64,000 bases of DNA, taken from positions 62,001 to 126,000 of the forward strand of contig NZ_JHXV01000001.1 in the NCBI RefSeq assembly GCF_000621625.1. Reading direction: 5' to 3'. Numbering within the stretch: the first letter of the stretch is position 1; every line of letters starts with the position of its first letter. Positions 1 to 7,732 of the stretch are shown here, one piece after another. The notes under the pieces were generated by a model. The model was not told where the DNA came from and did not search any database. It was given only the letters and a program-made list of their open reading frames with translations. Both the position numbers and the translations under genes were made by a program. The stretch comes from Crocinitomix catalasitica ATCC 23190 (lineage in GTDB: Bacteria; Bacteroidota; Bacteroidia; Flavobacteriales_D; Crocinitomicaceae).

Positions 1-494
1 GCGTATAATTTTGCAACAGCATAAGGACTACGTGGGTAAAATGGCGTCGTTTCACTTTGCGGTGTTTCAATAACTTTGCCATATAACTCAGAAGTGGATG
101 CTTGGTAGAATTTTACCTTGTGTTCCATTTTTAAAATACGAATCGCTTCTAAAAGCCTTAAAGTACCCATGCCATCAGCATTGGCTGTATATTCAGGGGT
201 GTCGAACGAAACTTTAACATGCGACATGGCAGCTAAATTGTAAATTTCATCTGGTACAATTTCCTGTACCAAGCGAATTAAATTAGTTGCATCTGTTAGG
301 TCTCCAAAATGTAAAAATAAACGAACATCTTCTTCGTGTTTATCTTTATATAAATGGTCTATTCTATCCGTATTAAAAAGAGATGATCTTCTTTTAATGC
401 CGTGAACAATATATCCTTTTTCAAGTAAAAGTTCTGCTAAATATGCACCATCTTGTCCCGTTATACCAGTTATAAGCGCTACTTTTCTTTCCAT
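1..494 (-). CDS. gmd: GDP-mannose 4,6-dehydratase, N-terminal part
   Basis: This enzyme converts GDP-mannose to GDP-4-keto-6-deoxymannose, the first step to GDP-fucose and related sugars for surface polysaccharide, in the cytoplasm. About 164 residues are visible; the rest lies beyond the left edge of the window. The start ([10 protein letters not shown]) leads directly into the Rossmann glycine motif [13 protein letters not shown] that is typical of Gmd. The catalytic pair YxxxK appears as YAVAK at about residues 158-162, after the active-site S/T-S-E (ASTSELYG). The ATG lies one base from the end of the next gene, cysQ, so it is probably the distal gene of a deoC-cysQ-gmd transcript. The family assignment is firm. 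Confidence 0.95.
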   Translation of the reverse strand, partial: MERKVALITGITGQDGAYLAELLLEKGYIVHGIKRRSSLFNTDRIDHLYKDKHEEDVRLFLHFGDLTDATNLIRLVQEIVPDEIYNLAAMSHVKVSFDTPEYTANADGMGTLRLLEAIRILKMEHKVKFYQASTSELYGKVIETPQSETTPFYPRSPYAVAKLY

Positions 495-495
495 A

Positions 496-1290
496 TTATT
501 CGAATTGATAATCCTTGTTTTTTGCTATAAAAAAGGGATTGTATAAATTTTCTTTATTGTAATTTAAAGGCGCAAAATTAATAAAATCAATTACTTCACC
601 GCCTAAACTAGTGTAAATTGCTTGACCTGCTGCAATATCCCATTCCATCGTTGGGGCCATTCGAGGATAGAAATCCGCATTGTTCAAGCTTAAATCTACG
701 AATTTTAAGGCACTACCTTTCTGAATAGTGTCTAATGTACCCCATTTATTTTCAATCTTTTCCAAGAGCGCCTGCCCTTTAATTGTTAATCCTGATCTTG
801 AGAAAATAGCCGTCTTATTTTTATTGATGCTTATTGGTTTTAGTTGATTGTCTTCCGAAATGGGATGTGCATCATGATAGTCAAAATAATAAGCACCAAT
901 CGAATCTCCACCGATTAATATTTTTCCTTCAGTAGGCTGCGCGATTAAGCCTAAAACTGGTTTGCCAGCTTCAATTAAAGCAATACAAATGCAAAATTCA
1001 CCATTCTTTCTAATGAATTCCTTTGTTCCATCAATTGGATCAACAAGCCAAATTAAATTTTCGTTTTTTCGAATGGTATAATCTGGAATTTCAGCTTCTT
1101 CCGAGATGGCTAGTATATTCGTTTTTTTGAGGTGTTTTAAAATGATTTCACTTGATTGCTGATCGGCTAAAGTTACTGGAGTTCGATCAGGTTTCTCATA
1201 AATATTAAAATCTGTTTTGTATATATTCAGTATTTCAATTGATGCTTCGTAAACTGCTTCTAATAAAATTGGGATATACTTTTTTACCAT
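496..1290 (-). CDS. cysQ: 3'(2'),5'-bisphosphate nucleotidase, CysQ-like
   Basis: A member of the inositol monophosphatase superfamily that removes the 3' phosphate of PAP, a by-product of sulfate activation and of acyl-carrier-protein loading. The metal-binding signature [12 protein letters not shown] is at residues 81-92, preceded by the Glu pair of SEE near 63-65, and the second motif [10 protein letters not shown] lies near the C-terminus; all expected metal ligands are visible. The length, 264 aa, is normal. Its ATG touches the deoC stop codon and its stop is one base from the gmd start, so the three genes are probably cotranscribed. No sulfate-assimilation genes adjoin it here. Confidence 0.93.
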   Translation of the reverse strand: MVKKYIPILLEAVYEASIEILNIYKTDFNIYEKPDRTPVTLADQQSSEIILKHLKKTNILAISEEAEIPDYTIRKNENLIWLVDPIDGTKEFIRKNGEFCICIALIEAGKPVLGLIAQPTEGKILIGGDSIGAYYFDYHDAHPISEDNQLKPISINKNKTAIFSRSGLTIKGQALLEKIENKWGTLDTIQKGSALKFVDLSLNNADFYPRMAPTMEWDIAAGQAIYTSLGGEVIDFINFAPLNYNKENLYNPFFIAKNKDYQFE

Positions 1291-2061
1291 CTAATTGAAT
1301 TTTTTATACAAGTTATCAAATAATCCACTAGCACCAAATCTAAAGTGACGATTGTTTAGCCAGGCTTCTCCTAAAACTTCTTGAACTATTTCGTAATAAT
1401 ATAAGGCGTCCTTAATTGTTCTAATTCCGCCTGAAGGTTTAATTCCGATGCGAATTCCTGTTTTTATAAAGTGCAAATTGATTACTTGACACATTGCATA
1501 TACAGCCTCGTAATTCGCGCCATTTTGAGTTTTACCAGTAGACGTTTTTATAAAATCTGCTCCACCTGATATTGCTAATTCAGCTGCGATTTTTACTTCG
1601 TCTAGATTTAAATCTCCGGTCTCTAATATGACCTTCAACTTTATATTTCCTAATGCGTTTTTTACACTGTTTATCTCACTGATTATTTTAGCGTATTTTT
1701 TTGATTTTAAATCGCCCAAATTCATAACAATATCCAATTCATCTATGCTTGATGATTTTATTTGAGCTGCTTCAAGTAATTGTAATTTAATATCTTGATG
1801 GCCGTGAGGGAAGTTACAACCAACTACGACTAGTTTAATGTTTGGATTAAGTATTGGTCGAATGAAATCAATGTCATAATGGTAAACACAAATGGCTGCT
1901 GGGAGGTTTCCCTTTATTCCATTATTGGCTTTGTCAATTAATCTTAAGATGTCCTCTCTATTGTCGAAAAGGTTAAGCGATGTTAAATCAATAAGTTCAA
2001 CGAGTTGAAGCCCATCTTGCTTATTTATTTCCGTTTTTAATATGTTTTCGAGACTTTTCAT
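1291..2061 (-). CDS. deoC: deoxyribose-phosphate aldolase (class I)
   Basis: It splits 2-deoxyribose-5-phosphate into glyceraldehyde-3-phosphate and acetaldehyde in nucleoside catabolism. The Schiff-base lysine sits in the diagnostic motif GGADFIKTSTGK (Lys172), an ELDIVMN segment carries the Asp of the proton relay near 110, and IGIKPSGGIRT supplies the second conserved Lys and the phosphate site. Length (256 aa) matches the E. coli-type enzyme. A TTG just upstream gives a longer reading (2064), but the ATG at 2061 is preferred. The start codon abuts the 3' end of the tonB terminator. No other deo genes are adjacent. Confidence 0.93.
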   Translation of the reverse strand: MKSLENILKTEINKQDGLQLVELIDLTSLNLFDNREDILRLIDKANNGIKGNLPAAICVYHYDIDFIRPILNPNIKLVVVGCNFPHGHQDIKLQLLEAAQIKSSSIDELDIVMNLGDLKSKKYAKIISEINSVKNALGNIKLKVILETGDLNLDEVKIAAELAISGGADFIKTSTGKTQNGANYEAVYAMCQVINLHFIKTGIRIGIKPSGGIRTIKDALYYYEIVQEVLGEAWLNNRHFRFGASGLFDNLYKKFN

Positions 2062-2062
2062 C

Positions 2063-2097
2063 AAAAAAAATCCGGAAACCTTGAAGGATTTCCGGAT
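2063..2097 (-). terminator. intrinsic terminator of the tonB gene
   Basis: Read on the minus strand, ATCCGGAAA (2089-2097) pairs with TTTCCGGAT (2070-2078) around a short inner CC/GG extension, followed by a run of eight T (2063-2070). It ends tonB transcription just before deoC starts, so deoC must be read through or have a promoter overlapping this hairpin. Confidence 0.85.
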
Positions 2098-2120
2098 ATA
2101 ATAATTTTATAGTTTATTAA

Positions 2121-2792
2121 TTATCCTAATCTAAAATTAATTGGCAGTACGAAACGTACACGTACTTTTTTACCTTGTTGTTCACCAGGTTTCCATTTAG
2201 GCATTCTCTTAACAATTCTTTGAGCTTCTTTGTCAATAGCATCAGATACACCACGTACAGTTTTTACTTGCTCTATCGAACCATCAGAGTTAACAACGAA
2301 TTGCACGTAAACAACACCTTGCTCACCCATTTCAACTGACATTGGAGGATAAACAATATTCTTTTGAATCCATTCTGCCATTGCTGCTTCACCACCCGGG
2401 AATTCAGGTTCAACTTCTGGAACATCAATAATTTCCTCTTTTTTAGGAGCTTCAGGCTTATTTTCTGGAATTACATCTGGTAATTCACCTAGTCCAGATA
2501 AATCAATATCAGGAACAATGATTTCGTCTTCTTTTTGCTCAATCTCATCAAGAATCATTGGTGGTGGAGGTGTTTCAACTTCCTCTTCAGGTATGTCTTC
2601 TACCACAGGTAATTCTTCGTTTAACTCAGCAGATAATGTTTTCTTCTGCTTTACAGCAACATATTCGTCTGCTGTAAATTGTTGGAATTGAAATGCCATC
2701 CCAACAACAGAAGCTATTATAACCAAACCTAAAAAAAAGAACGCTTTACTTTTGTTCTCTAAATTGGCTTCTTTTGATTTTTTAAGTTCCAT
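2121..2792 (-). CDS. tonB: energy transducer TonB
   Basis: TonB couples the ExbB/ExbD proton motor of the inner membrane to outer-membrane receptors. The 223-aa protein has a short cytoplasmic N-terminus, one membrane helix at about residues 17-36 (FFFLGLVIIASVVGMAF), a Pro/Glu-rich periplasmic spacer at about 60-125, and a TonB C-terminal domain from about 130 to 223 with the Bacteroidota hallmark PEFPGG followed by YPPMSVEMGEQGVVYVQF. No exbB/exbD are adjacent. A TonB-dependent receptor is encoded at about 53-55 kb, but pairing them is speculation because these genomes usually carry several TonB proteins. Confidence 0.93.
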   Translation of the reverse strand: MELKKSKEANLENKSKAFFFLGLVIIASVVGMAFQFQQFTADEYVAVKQKKTLSAELNEELPVVEDIPEEEVETPPPPMILDEIEQKEDEIIVPDIDLSGLGELPDVIPENKPEAPKKEEIIDVPEVEPEFPGGEAAMAEWIQKNIVYPPMSVEMGEQGVVYVQFVVNSDGSIEQVKTVRGVSDAIDKEAQRIVKRMPKWKPGEQQGKKVRVRFVLPINFRLG

Positions 2793-2813
2793 AATTCTTG
2801 TCTTATTAAGGTG

Positions 2814-2842
2814 CTAATTTACGAATTTCTAAAATAAGTCAA
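2814..2842 (-). promoter_or_regulatory. candidate Bacteroidota promoter for tonB
   Basis: On the minus strand TTG (2840-2842), an 18-base spacer, then TAAATTAG (2814-2821) fit the Bacteroidota pattern TTG-N17-23-TAnnTTTG with one mismatch, 22 bases ahead of the tonB ATG. Confidence 0.5.
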
Positions 2843-2855
2843 CCTTAAATTATTA

Positions 2856-3239
2856 TTAAATTTTTACCAGTCTATTATATATTATACTACCAAAAACTGT
2901 TCCAAAACTGTTTATTATAATGTCTTTAATGTCATAAAACCTAAAAGGTATCAAATATTCTTGCATCAATTCTAAACTAATTCCAATAACAATTCCAGCA
3001 ATTATTATTACTATATACAACCTTGTTTTTGAAAGGTTCATTTTAATTTCACCTCCATTAAATCCTAATAACATTAAAAAACTAAGAATGCTATAAAACC
3101 CTAAATGAAAAATGTTGTCAATTTTAACCCATTCAAATTCGACATCTGGTAATTTATTGCCAGGGAATAAACTTAAAACAATAATGATTCCCAACCAATA
3201 TTTCCAAAGGTGCTTTTTTGCAAATAATTGATTAACCAA
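2856..3239 (-). CDS. VanZ-like family membrane protein
   Basis: A small integral membrane protein (127 aa) with about four predicted helices, including [13 protein letters not shown] near residues 15-26 and [19 protein letters not shown] in the second half, with the acidic/polar LELMQ and F(R)[13 protein letters not shown] segments typical of VanZ-like proteins. Its biochemical role is unknown; VanZ is linked to teicoplanin resistance, but most homologues have no tested function. A stop precedes the only possible start, a TTG at 3239, and the gene overlaps the end of gcvH by 8 nt, so translation is probably coupled to gcvH. Confidence 0.82.
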   Translation of the reverse strand: MVNQLFAKKHLWKYWLGIIIVLSLFPGNKLPDVEFEWVKIDNIFHLGFYSILSFLMLLGFNGGEIKMNLSKTRLYIVIIIAGIVIGISLELMQEYLIPFRFYDIKDIIINSFGTVFGSIIYNRLVKI

Positions 3240-3609
3240 CTAAAGCTTCGTAATCTGCTGCAGACATCAAATCTTCCAATTCACTTGCGTCTGAGATATT
3301 AATCTTAATCATCCAACCTTCACCGTATGGGTCATCATTTACTAATTCAGGATTTCCTTCTAAAGCTTCATTAAATTCAGTGATTTCACCAGTTACAGGC
3401 ATAAATAAATCTGAAACTGTTTTAACTGCCTCGATAGATCCGAATACTTCTTCTTTGTCAATAGTCTCACCTTGTGATTCTATCTCAATATAAACAATAT
3501 CACCCAATTCGCTTTGAGCAAAATCAGTTACACCGATCGTTGCAGTATTGCCATCAATTTTTACCCATTCATGGTCTTTCGTATATTTTAAATCTGCTGG
3601 TACTTTCAT
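3232..3609 (-). CDS. gcvH: glycine cleavage system H protein
   Basis: GcvH is the lipoyl carrier that shuttles the aminomethyl group between the P, T and L proteins of glycine cleavage. The 125-aa protein has the lipoylation site in [12 protein letters not shown] with Lys63 as acceptor, and the normal N-terminal [10 protein letters not shown] and C-terminal GEGWMIKI segments. gcvP and gcvT are not adjacent. The VanZ-like gene follows with an 8-nt overlap. Confidence 0.97.
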   Translation of the reverse strand: MKVPADLKYTKDHEWVKIDGNTATIGVTDFAQSELGDIVYIEIESQGETIDKEEVFGSIEAVKTVSDLFMPVTGEITEFNEALEGNPELVNDDPYGEGWMIKINISDASELEDLMSAADYEALVG

Positions 3610-3638
3610 GACTTTTTTTTCGTATTAATTTTCAGACA

Positions 3639-3646
3639 CAAAAATA
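3639..3646 (-). promoter_or_regulatory. candidate -7 element for gcvH
   Basis: TATTTTTG on the minus strand matches TAnnTTTG exactly and lies 29 bases before the gcvH ATG. No clear TTG is seen at the usual distance, so the call is tentative. Confidence 0.4.
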
Positions 3647-3761
3647 GAATAATATTATTATCTTTTGTAAAGTCTGTTTATAAGTTTAAAGTTATTTTAA
3701 TAAGTCATTTTTTTTGAGAAGCTATTGACTTTTAAATGAAAAAAAAGAGCAATTTTGTATT

Positions 3762-4844
3762 ATGATTACACAGGACCAATTAAAAGATTTTGAACGAAGA
3801 GTAGATGAACTCTATGTCTATCTTAAAATTGAGGAAAAGAAATTAGATGTACAGGAGGATGAATTAAAATCTCAAGATCCAGATTTTTGGAATGATGCCA
3901 AAGAAGCTGAAAAGATTTTAAAAAGAATTCGGAATAAAAAATTCTGGATTGATGCACAAGCCGCCTTGAAAACTGGACTTGAAGATTTAAAAGTTTTGAT
4001 TGAGTTTCATGAAATGGATGAGATAGGTGAAGACGAAGTAATAGAGCATTACAATAAAATATTTAAAGATCTTGAAGCTTTAGAATTAAAGAATATGCTC
4101 TCGGCTGAGGAGGATAGTTTAAAAGCTGTTTTACAAATTACAGCAGGTGCAGGTGGAACAGAAAGTTGCGATTGGACTTCTATGTTGATGCGAATGTATA
4201 TTATGTGGGGAGAGCGAAATGGAATGAAAGTGACAGAAATTAATTATCAAGCAGGTGATGTTGCAGGTGTTAAAACTGTTACACTAGAGTTTGATGGTGA
4301 TTTTGCCTTCGGTTATTTAAAAGGAGAGAATGGCGTGCATCGACTGGTGAGGATATCTCCTTTTGATTCCAATGCAAAAAGGCATACTTCATTTGCTTCT
4401 GTTTATGTATATCCATTAGTAGATGAGACGATAGAAATTCATGTTAATCCGGCTGATATTTCTTTTGAAACTTTCCGCTCAGGTGGTGCTGGTGGACAAA
4501 ATGTAAATAAAGTTGAAACAGCTGTTCGTTTAAGACATGCGCCAACAGGAATCATAATTGAGAATTCTGAATCTCGCTCTCAATTGAATAATAAGGAAAA
4601 GGCAATGCAGTTGTTGAAGTCTCAATTATACGAGCTTGAAATGCGTAAACGTATGGAGAAACAAAATGCAATTGAAGCTGGGAAAATGAAAATAGAATGG
4701 GGTTCTCAAATTCGAAATTATGTAATGCAACCTTATAAATTGGTTAAGGATGTTCGAACAGGTTATGAAACTTCAAATGTTGATGGTGTAATGAATGGAG
4801 AAATTGATGAGTTTTTGAAAGCTTTTTTAATGGCTTCAACTTAA
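3762..4844 (+). CDS. prfB: peptide chain release factor 2
   Basis: RF2 ends translation at UGA and UAA. The 360-aa protein has the N-terminal helical domain (1-110), the stop-recognition tripeptide SPF at 199-201, and the catalytic GGQ at 244-246 in [14 protein letters not shown]. In many bacteria prfB contains an autoregulatory +1 frameshift (CUU-UGA-C near codon 25). Here the aligned place reads CTT-AAA at codons 21-22 (3822-3827) and the gene is one open frame, so this control is absent. The ATG is preceded at only 4 nt by CAATTTTG, a near-consensus -7 box, suggesting a very short leader. Confidence 0.97.
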   Translation: MITQDQLKDFERRVDELYVYLKIEEKKLDVQEDELKSQDPDFWNDAKEAEKILKRIRNKKFWIDAQAALKTGLEDLKVLIEFHEMDEIGEDEVIEHYNKIFKDLEALELKNMLSAEEDSLKAVLQITAGAGGTESCDWTSMLMRMYIMWGERNGMKVTEINYQAGDVAGVKTVTLEFDGDFAFGYLKGENGVHRLVRISPFDSNAKRHTSFASVYVYPLVDETIEIHVNPADISFETFRSGGAGGQNVNKVETAVRLRHAPTGIIIENSESRSQLNNKEKAMQLLKSQLYELEMRKRMEKQNAIEAGKMKIEWGSQIRNYVMQPYKLVKDVRTGYETSNVDGVMNGEIDEFLKAFLMAST

Positions 4845-4940
4845 TCTGGTTAAATTATCATTCATTTAAAACGTTTGAGGAGGTGGCTTTTTTTTTGGTC
4901 TAGTATTTGTTTTATTCAATGTGTTATTAAAACATAGAAT

Positions 4941-5375
4941 ATGAAACATTTTATACTTTTTTTTATTGGTATTTCAATCTTATCTGGTTGTTTAAAAAAT
5001 AACGAGTTAACTTATCACGAAAAACGGCTTGTGGGTAAATGGTTTTACTCAGAGGTAGAATATAGAGAGCGATGGGGTAGTCTTAAAAAACATAGTCTTT
5101 CAAATGATTATATTGGATCTTTCTTTATGTTGAAGGATGATTTTACAGTGACTTATTACGATAAATTAAAAGAATCTAGTTATTCCGGACAATGGGAATT
5201 GGTAGAGAGTTATAATGAGGATGATTCAGAAAATGTTTTAATTCTTTCGTTGGCAAACGATCTTACACATGAAGTTAAACAGTTGATTTTTGAGAATACA
5301 AACGTGGTTAGACGTAAAATTGCAGCGCATTACAGAACAAATGAAGAGATATTCTATTTCAAGTTGGTTCAATAA
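4941..5375 (+). CDS. small lipoprotein of unknown function
   Basis: A 144-aa protein with a lipoprotein signal peptide ending in the lipobox LSGC at about residues 14-17. The mature part contains a LVGKWFYSEVEY segment and later SGQWELVESY, the pattern of small lipocalin-like proteins that start with a G-x-W strand. It is predicted to be membrane-anchored. It stands alone between prfB and panD. I do not recognise a specific family, and no function is assigned. Confidence 0.7.
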   Translation: MKHFILFFIGISILSGCLKNNELTYHEKRLVGKWFYSEVEYRERWGSLKKHSLSNDYIGSFFMLKDDFTVTYYDKLKESSYSGQWELVESYNEDDSENVLILSLANDLTHEVKQLIFENTNVVRRKIAAHYRTNEEIFYFKLVQ

Positions 5376-5432
5376 TCAATCGTTATTTGATGAATTTTTT
5401 TAGTAGTCGAACCAAGGTTAATACTAAATACT

Positions 5433-5440
5433 TAACTTTG
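5433..5440 (+). promoter_or_regulatory. candidate -7 element for panD
   Basis: TAACTTTG matches TAnnTTTG exactly and lies 18 bases before the panD ATG. The -33 TTG is not obvious at the standard distance. Confidence 0.5.
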
Positions 5441-5458
5441 CACCTCAATTAATAAAAC

Positions 5459-5809
5459 ATGTTGATAGAAGTTTTAAAATCAAAAATACACCGCGTTAAA
5501 GTAACTGAAGCTGATCTGAACTATATCGGTAGTATAACTATTGATCCAGATTTACTCGATGCCGCAAATATGATTGAGGGTGAAAAGGTGCAGATCGTGA
5601 ATATTAATAATGGTGAACGTATAGAAACTTATATCATTAAAGGTGAAAGAGGTAAAGGTGGGATTTGTTTGAATGGACCCGCAGCAAGAAGGGTAGCAGT
5701 AAATGATATCATTATTATAATCTCTTATGCTCATCTCGATTTTGAAGAGGCGAAGACTTTCGAACCTTCTTTAGTTTTTCCTAATACAGAAACGAATAAA
5801 TTGAATTAA
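5459..5809 (+). CDS. panD: aspartate 1-decarboxylase proenzyme
   Basis: PanD makes beta-alanine for pantothenate and coenzyme A. The proenzyme cleaves itself between Gly24 and Ser25 (YIGSITID) to create the pyruvoyl group. Lys9 and His11, Tyr22 and the GPAARR segment near residues 73-78 are all visible. The length of 116 aa is normal. No other pan genes are adjacent; the next gene, 53 nt on, encodes an unrelated membrane protein, so the two may share a transcript by position only. Confidence 0.96.
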   Translation: MLIEVLKSKIHRVKVTEADLNYIGSITIDPDLLDAANMIEGEKVQIVNINNGERIETYIIKGERGKGGICLNGPAARRVAVNDIIIIISYAHLDFEEAKTFEPSLVFPNTETNKLN

Positions 5810-5862
5810 ATTTCTTTAAGCAATTTAATTACTAATTTCACGTATCTATCTTTTTCGATGTT

Positions 5863-6909
5863 ATGAAAGACAAACTCATTTCTGCTATTAAATTAATAGT
5901 TCCTCTAGGTTTTGGCGTATTTCTTATTTGGCTTTTTTATGATGCCTTATGTGAAGATCAGAAAAAAGACCTTTTTATTGCGTTTAAAAAAGCAAATTAT
6001 TTCTGGGTAGTTTTAGCCATGTGTTTTGGTTTGCTTTCTCACATGTCACGTGCATGGAGATGGCGGTATTTATTGGAATCGATGGGACATAAAGTGAAAT
6101 ACTGGAATGCTTATCATGCGGTCATGATTGGTTATATCATAAACTATATTCTACCAAGAGCAGGCGAAGCGTCAAGAGCAGGTGTTCTCGCACAAACAGA
6201 AAAAGTTCCTTTTAAGAAAGGTTTTGGATCTATTATTGCTGAAAGGGCTGTTGATGTCGGTATGTTAGGGATTATTTGTGGAATTGCATTATTGATGCAG
6301 TTTGATATGATTCCAGCCTTCCAAACTAAAATTGAAAGTTTTACTTCAGGTGAATTTGGTTGTGGAAACTCTTCCGCATTCTCCATTTTAGGTAATGTTG
6401 TTAAGTATGGGATCATCATAGGATTCATTGGAATTGTTGTGATTTCTGTTGCTAGTCAGAATTTTAGAGCAAAAGTTGTTGACTTTGTAAAAGGTGTTTG
6501 GGAAGGTGCTATTTCTATTTTTAAAACGGATAAAAAATTACTATTTATTCTACATACAATTATTATTTGGGTAATGTATGTAGCCATGTTTGCTGTTGTC
6601 TTTTTCTCACTCGATTCTACAGCGAATTTAGGTGTTAATGCCTGGTTAGCTGGATTCATAGCTGGAACAATTGGTTTAATAATTGTTCAAGGCGGAATTG
6701 GTGTTTATCCTGCTTTTGTTGGTTTAATTATCACAACATACCTGAATCCAGATGCTTCTGGAATTTTACCTGATGCACTTGCGCTAGGTTGGATAATATG
6801 GGCGTCACAAACTGGTATGATGATTATCTTAGGATTGATATCTTTGATGGTGAATAGCAAAAATGTTAAATTGGCAAAAAATGAGTCAGCTTCAAACACT
6901 TCGGAATAA
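5863..6909 (+). CDS. lysylphosphatidylglycerol synthase TM-region-like (flippase-like) membrane protein
   Basis: A 348-aa polytopic protein with about eight predicted helices and the conserved segments of the LPG-synthase transmembrane family (formerly UPF0104): LSHMSRAWRWRYLLE near residues 60-73, NYILPRAGEASRAGVL near 94-109, and GTIGLIIVQGGIGVYPAFVG near 269-288. The family includes the flippase half of MprF and is thought to move lipids, but this stand-alone form has no known substrate. Its 3' end overlaps the start of rfaE2, indicating coupling in one operon. Confidence 0.85.
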   Translation: MKDKLISAIKLIVPLGFGVFLIWLFYDALCEDQKKDLFIAFKKANYFWVVLAMCFGLLSHMSRAWRWRYLLESMGHKVKYWNAYHAVMIGYIINYILPRAGEASRAGVLAQTEKVPFKKGFGSIIAERAVDVGMLGIICGIALLMQFDMIPAFQTKIESFTSGEFGCGNSSAFSILGNVVKYGIIIGFIGIVVISVASQNFRAKVVDFVKGVWEGAISIFKTDKKLLFILHTIIIWVMYVAMFAVVFFSLDSTANLGVNAWLAGFIAGTIGLIIVQGGIGVYPAFVGLIITTYLNPDASGILPDALALGWIIWASQTGMMIILGLISLMVNSKNVKLAKNESASNTSE

Positions 6910-7396
6910 AATACTTAATCTAGATCAGCTTTTAACAAGTTTAAAAGAGGTGAAGGAGGCTAATAAAAAAGTCGTTTTTACAAATGGCTGTTTTGATATC
7001 TTGCATAAAGGTCATGTTGAATATTTAGCAGCAAGTGCTGATCAAGGTGATGTTCTGGTATTGGCAATAAATAGTGATCGTTCTGTTCGTCAATTGGGTA
7101 AGGGAGAAAATAGACCGATTAATGCGTTTGATGCAAGAGCAACTTTAATCGCCGCACTTGGTTTTGTTGATTATGTGATAGAGTTTGATGCAGATACTCC
7201 TATCGATTTAATTCGAGCAATAAAACCTGATGTACTTGTTAAAGGTGGTGATTATGATCCTGATCAAGCGGATTCAAATGCTAAAAATTATATCGTTGGT
7301 AGAGATGTCGTTTTGGTAAATAGTGGTGAAGTAAGAACGATTAATTTGGTGGATGGTTTTTCTACAACGAACCTTATAAATAAGATGAAACAATGA
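6881..7396 (+). CDS. rfaE2: D-glycero-beta-D-manno-heptose 1-phosphate adenylyltransferase
   Basis: It transfers AMP from ATP to heptose-1-phosphate in ADP-heptose synthesis, needed for lipopolysaccharide core. The nucleotidyltransferase motif HKGH is at residues 42-45 within FTNGCFDILHKGHVEYL, with the GENRP and DVLVKGGDY segments further on. It corresponds to the stand-alone C-terminal half of HldE; no kinase half is adjacent. I chose ATG 6881 (MSQLQTLRNK); an in-frame ATG at 6863 would extend it by six residues. It overlaps the flippase-like gene and, by 4 nt (ATGA), the MazG-like gene. Confidence 0.93.
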   Translation: MSQLQTLRNKILNLDQLLTSLKEVKEANKKVVFTNGCFDILHKGHVEYLAASADQGDVLVLAINSDRSVRQLGKGENRPINAFDARATLIAALGFVDYVIEFDADTPIDLIRAIKPDVLVKGGDYDPDQADSNAKNYIVGRDVVLVNSGEVRTINLVDGFSTTNLINKMKQ

Positions 7397-7722
7397 CGAT
7401 AAAAGAATCTCAAAAATTAGTTGACGATTGGATTAAAGAATTTGGTGTGCGTTACTTTAACGAATTGACCAATATGGCTCAATTGACTGAGGAAGTTGGA
7501 GAAGTAGCACGAATTATTGCAAGACGTTATGGTGAGCAATCTGAAAAAGAATCTGATAAGGCGAAAGATTTAGGTGACGAAATGGCTGATGTCCTTTGGG
7601 TTTTGATTTGTCTAGCCAATCAAACAGGAATAGATCTTGAAGAAGCCCTCCTCAAAAATTTAGACAAAAAAACAAAGCGTGACAATAAAAGACATTTAGA
7701 AAATAAGAAACTCAATCCGTAG
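7393..7722 (+). CDS. MazG-like nucleotide pyrophosphohydrolase
   Basis: A compact 109-aa all-helical member of the MazG/dUTPase-zeta group that hydrolyses nucleoside triphosphates to monophosphates, probably as house-cleaning. The metal-binding ExxE of the first helix is in LTEEVGEVARIIARR and the ExxD of the second in GDEMADVLWVL. It overlaps rfaE2 by the ATGA and is the last gene of the flippase-rfaE2 operon. Substrate preference cannot be read from sequence. Confidence 0.88.
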   Translation: MTIKESQKLVDDWIKEFGVRYFNELTNMAQLTEEVGEVARIIARRYGEQSEKESDKAKDLGDEMADVLWVLICLANQTGIDLEEALLKNLDKKTKRDNKRHLENKKLNP

Positions 7723-7732
7723 CTTAATCGGC

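Noticed and set aside
3822-3827. Programmed +1 frameshift site in prfB
   Set aside because: The expected CTT-TGA reads CTT-AAA and the gene is one continuous frame, so no shift is needed.
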